Shown: positions 61,425 through 64,000 of the stretch, piece by piece | Numbering within the stretch: the stretch's first letter is position 1 | How the letters are laid out: each line of letters opens with the position of its first letter | Assembly: GCF_000482485.1 (NCBI RefSeq) | Contig: NZ_KI519439.1 | Coordinates: 163,795-227,794, forward strand | Length of the DNA stretch: 64,000 bases | Direction of reading: 5' to 3' | Source: Paucisalibacillus globulus DSM 18846 | Lineage (GTDB): Bacteria; Bacillota; Bacilli; Bacillales; Amphibacillaceae | Notes under the pieces: model-generated | Database searches by the model: none | Seen by the model: only the letters and a program-made list of their open reading frames with translations | Told to the model about the DNA's origin: nothing | Made by a program: the position numbers and the translations under genes

Positions 61425-61704
61425 AGAATATTCTAGTCAAGGACCATTGTTATTACCTTGTTAAACTGAGAGTAAAAAAGCTGAACATAATTTATTGACA
61501 AAGATTAAAAAACATCATATTTTTACATTGAATTAATAATACATTAATTAATAGTATGTTATTCTAGTTTAAGTTTCTATCAGAATTGGATTTACCAATT
61601 GACAAATTACCATGTCACTATTATAATTGTAATTAATTAAGAATATATTAATTAAGAATAAAAATTAACTCAGTGTATTATCTGTTTATTTTTTTGTTGA
61701 AAAT

Positions 61705-61722
61705 TATCTCGAATTCGAGGTA
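61705..61722 (+). promoter_or_regulatory. MhqR-type operator
   Basis: TATCTCGAATTCGAGGTA is an 18-nt palindrome with one mismatch, matching the B. subtilis MhqR (MarR family) site TATCTCGAATTCGAGATA. It lies about 135 nt before a dioxygenase of the type MhqR controls. Confidence 0.85.
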
Positions 61723-61856
61723 AAGGGAATTTAAAGATATGTATAGACTGAATCATTATAGAAACGCTTGAGAAGATTATAAGTAGAGGTATCAGACCGA
61801 AATGTGGGTTTATTCAATCTATACCATTTTATTTGAATGAAGAGGAGAGAAACAAA

Positions 61857-62792
61857 TTGAAAAAAACAGAAGGAATTCACCATATAACTGCAATAGTAGG
61901 ACATCCACAGGAAAATGTAGATTTTTATGCAGGCATTTTAGGACTTCGTTTAGTGAAAAAGACGGTGAACTTTGATGATCCAGGTACCTACCATCTTTAT
62001 TTCGGTAATGATGGAGGAAGACCAGGAAGTATCATTACATTCTTCCCGTGGGCAAATGCCTATCAAGGAAAAATTGGTGGAGGTCAAGTTGGAGTAACAA
62101 CTTATGCGATTCCCACTGGAAAAATAGGTTACTGGGAAAACCGATTAGAAAAATTTAATATCCAATTTACTAGAGCAGAACGATTTGGAGAAACGTATTT
62201 ACAATTTGAAGACTTCCACGGATTAAAGTTAGAGCTAGTAGAACGTGTGGATGGTGAAGTAAACAATTGGACATTTGGTGATGTAACCCCTGATGTAGCA
62301 ATTATGGGGTTCGGCGGGGCGATTTTATATTCTGTAGATCCCGAACGAACAGCTGTGACACTTCAAGATGTGATGGGACTTGAAAAGATTGGCGAAGAAG
62401 GAGATATTGTTCGCTTTAAGTCGTTTGGTGACATTGGAAATATCATTGATATCAAGAAATCAGCGATGGAACGTGGACAAATGGGAGTAGGAACTGTTCA
62501 CCATATTGCTTGGAGGGCAAAGGATGATGAGGATCATGTAGATTGGCAACGTTTTGTAGCGGATAATGACTATGGTGTAACAGCTGTGAGAGATAGAAAT
62601 TACTTTAATGCGATTTATTTCAGGGAGCATGGTGAAATACTGTTTGAAATTGCGACAGATCCACCAGGTTTTGCACATGACGAGTCTTATGAGACAATGG
62701 GCCAAGAATTGAAATTGCCTGAGCAATATGAACAATACCGGGAAAGACTTACTAATTCATTGATTCCGATTAAGATTAGAGAATTAGATTAG
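61857..62792 (+). CDS. VOC-family ring-cleaving dioxygenase (MhqA/MhqO type)
   Basis: The 311-residue protein has two vicinal oxygen chelate domains. EGIHHITAIVGHPQENVDFY holds the first metal-ligand region, GTVHHIAWRAKDDEDHVDWQ the second, with Glu in GEILFEIATDPPG. B. subtilis MhqA/MhqE/MhqO of this family are induced by hydroquinones and catechols under MhqR. The start is TTG 61857 with AGAGGAGAG upstream (TTG 61833 overlaps that site). The flavin reductase follows after 11 nt. Confidence 0.87.
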   Translation: MKKTEGIHHITAIVGHPQENVDFYAGILGLRLVKKTVNFDDPGTYHLYFGNDGGRPGSIITFFPWANAYQGKIGGGQVGVTTYAIPTGKIGYWENRLEKFNIQFTRAERFGETYLQFEDFHGLKLELVERVDGEVNNWTFGDVTPDVAIMGFGGAILYSVDPERTAVTLQDVMGLEKIGEEGDIVRFKSFGDIGNIIDIKKSAMERGQMGVGTVHHIAWRAKDDEDHVDWQRFVADNDYGVTAVRDRNYFNAIYFREHGEILFEIATDPPGFAHDESYETMGQELKLPEQYEQYRERLTNSLIPIKIRELD

Positions 62793-62803
62793 GAGGGAAA
62801 TCA

Positions 62804-63412
62804 TTGCTGTCCTTTGATCCGAAAACGAATACGGAGAGAGAAAATTATAAACTATTAATAGGAACCATTATCCCTAGACCAATTGCATTTGTCACAAGTA
62901 CGACTGAGGATGGAACGATTAATGGAGCACCATTTAGTTATTTTAATATTGTTTCTTCTAATCCCCCGATGATTTCTTTAGGTCTTCAACGAAAAGAGGG
63001 GAAAATGAAAGATACAGCAAGAAATATTCTTAATCAAAAGGAGTTTGTTGTTCATATAGTTGATGAAACCAATGTAGAGGCAATTAATATAACTGCTGCA
63101 TCGTTGCCTGCTAATCAGAGTGAAGTGGAAAAGGCAAATCTAAGTCTGATACCGAGTGAAAGTATCTCGGTACCTGGAATAACGGAAGCCAAAGTCCGAT
63201 TTGAATGTACATTAGAGCATGTGGTAGAGTTGGGCGAAGATGGAACTATCGGTGTGGATCTTGTCATTGGTAAAATCTCAAGATTTCATATTGATGAAGA
63301 AATATATGAATCAGGCAGAATAAATTCAGATAAACTTGCCGCTGTAAGCCGTCTTGCAGGTTCTAATTATGCTAAGATAGGGGAAAAATTTTCGATTGAA
63401 CGACCGAAATAA
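62804..63412 (+). CDS. Flavin reductase family (FMN-binding) protein
   Basis: The 202-residue split-barrel FMN-binding protein (DIM6/NTAB type) has LIGTIIPRPIAFVTSTTEDG and APFSYFNIVSSNPPMISLGL, the conserved N-terminal half of this family, and GRINSDKLAAVSRLAGSNYA near the C-terminus. It may supply reduced flavin to an oxygenase or reduce quinones itself. The start is TTG 62804 with AGGAGGG 6-7 nt upstream. It sits between two dioxygenase genes in one likely operon. Confidence 0.86.
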   Translation: MLSFDPKTNTERENYKLLIGTIIPRPIAFVTSTTEDGTINGAPFSYFNIVSSNPPMISLGLQRKEGKMKDTARNILNQKEFVVHIVDETNVEAINITAASLPANQSEVEKANLSLIPSESISVPGITEAKVRFECTLEHVVELGEDGTIGVDLVIGKISRFHIDEEIYESGRINSDKLAAVSRLAGSNYAKIGEKFSIERPK

Positions 63413-63487
63413 GATTAGTATTATAGGTAACAAAAAAGTTATGGCTTTAGTTTCGTCAAAAAACTAAAATATTTGGAGGAATAAATA

Positions 63488-64000
63488 ATGAATCAATTAA
63501 AAGGTGTACACCACGTAACAGCAATTACAAGTAGTGCAGAAAAGAACTATGAATTTTTCACGTATGTTTTAGGTATGCGTTTAGTTAAAAAGACCGTAAA
63601 TCAAGATGACATTCAAACCTATCATTTATTCTTTGCAGATGATAAAGGTAGTGCAGGTACGGACATGACGTTCTTTGATTTTCCTGGCATTCCAAAAGGT
63701 GTCCATGGTACGGACGAAATATCTAAAACTTCATTCCGTGTGCCTACAGATGAAGCATTAGACTATTGGGTAAAACGATTCAACCGCCTTGATATTAAAC
63801 ATCAAGAGATAAAAGAACAATTTGGTAAGAAAACACTATCTTTCGAGGATTTTGATGAGCAACAATATCAATTAATCTCTGATGAAAATAATGAAGGTGT
63901 TCAGTCTGGTACACCTTGGCAAAATGGGCCAATACCTTTAGAGTATGCTATTACAGGCTTAGGTCCAGTATTCGTTCGTGTCTCTAATTTTGATTATATG
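63488..64000 (+). CDS. VOC-family dioxygenase, second copy, truncated by the window edge
   Basis: The first 171 residues are present (begins MNQLKGVHHVTAITSSAEKN) and the frame is open to the end of the window. The first VOC domain has HHVTAI and TYHLFFADDKG, as in the gene at 61857, with which it shares RLVKKTVN. So it is a paralogue of MhqA/E/O type. GGAGGAATAA precedes the ATG. Confidence 0.87.
   Translation, partial: MNQLKGVHHVTAITSSAEKNYEFFTYVLGMRLVKKTVNQDDIQTYHLFFADDKGSAGTDMTFFDFPGIPKGVHGTDEISKTSFRVPTDEALDYWVKRFNRLDIKHQEIKEQFGKKTLSFEDFDEQQYQLISDENNEGVQSGTPWQNGPIPLEYAITGLGPVFVRVSNFDYM

Larger units (their letters stand above)
61345..61856. other. Intergenic region before the dioxygenase cluster
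   Basis: About 510 nt, very AT-rich. It contains the tcy terminator (61388-61424), three copies of TTAATTAA-type sequence including a 14-nt direct repeat (ATTAATTAAGAATA at 61632 and 61647), and the MhqR-type palindrome at 61705-61722. No gene was seen. Confidence 0.55.

Overview
The window is low-GC, gene-dense bacterial DNA from a Gram-positive, spore-former-type Bacillota. The gene orders closely follow Bacillus subtilis: flgL-yviE-fliW-csrA-(hag missing)-flaG-fliDST-hpf-secA-prfB, cccB-ftsEX-ctpB-minJ, uvrBA, hprK-lgt-yvoD-ppaX-yvoF, yvcD-trxB-rapZ-yvcK-whiA-crh-clpP, cggR-gapA-pgk-tpiA-gpmI-eno and secG-est-rnr-smpB-ssrA. I read it as a Bacillaceae member, possibly near Oceanobacillus/Virgibacillus. 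The family is well supported; the genus is only a guess. It is chromosomal core DNA: no phage, transposase, CRISPR array or rRNA was seen.

Layout. 1-4340: late flagellar genes with the FliW/CsrA switch and a sigma-D-type promoter before flaG, but no flagellin gene. 4430-9170: hibernation factor hpf behind a sigma-B-type promoter, secA, and prfB with its programmed +1 frameshift. 9480-16300: cytochrome c551, ftsEX with a coiled-coil M23 peptidase, ctpB and minJ. 16350-19515: a 52-bp tandem repeat array, then ykoP, ykoQ and ykoN. 19640-24640: uvrBA behind a LexA box. 24700-25830: yojF-bshB2 (bacillithiol). 25870-26180: a 51-bp repeat array. 26330-31300: yvlD, then hprK-lgt-yvoD-ppaX-yvoF. 31400-37230: yvcD, trxB, an array of about 20-bp units, rapZ-yvcK-whiA, crh. 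37327-38250: clpP (minus strand, CtsR box) and tRNA-Arg(CCG). 38430-45900: a glutaredoxin-like gene and the cggR glycolytic operon. 45965-46270: a second array of the 51-bp family. 46405-50907: nucleoside hydrolase, nitroreductase, ptsI and a lysophospholipase. 51270-58640: secG-est-rnr, zupT, smpB, rocB and tmRNA. 58621-58917: a 44-bp duplication of the tmRNA 3' end. 59064-61420: a tcyABC-type cystine importer. 61705-64000: an MhqR-type operator followed by two VOC dioxygenases and a flavin reductase.

Much of the region links carbon control and cell-cycle functions. HPr kinase, Crh, enzyme I, CggR and YvcK/RapZ all act in sugar sensing or metabolism, and the lower glycolysis genes are one operon. 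FtsEX, the M23 peptidase and MinJ act in cell-wall separation and division.

The least explained content is intergenic. There are four tandem-repeat arrays, each placed just after a terminator; two share a 37-nt quasi-palindromic core. One lone relative of the 52-bp unit lies near 55742. Three copies of an 80-nt two-hairpin element each sit directly in front of a ribosome binding site. The duplicated tmRNA end looks like the scar of an integrated element. These are the places I would look first for something undescribed.
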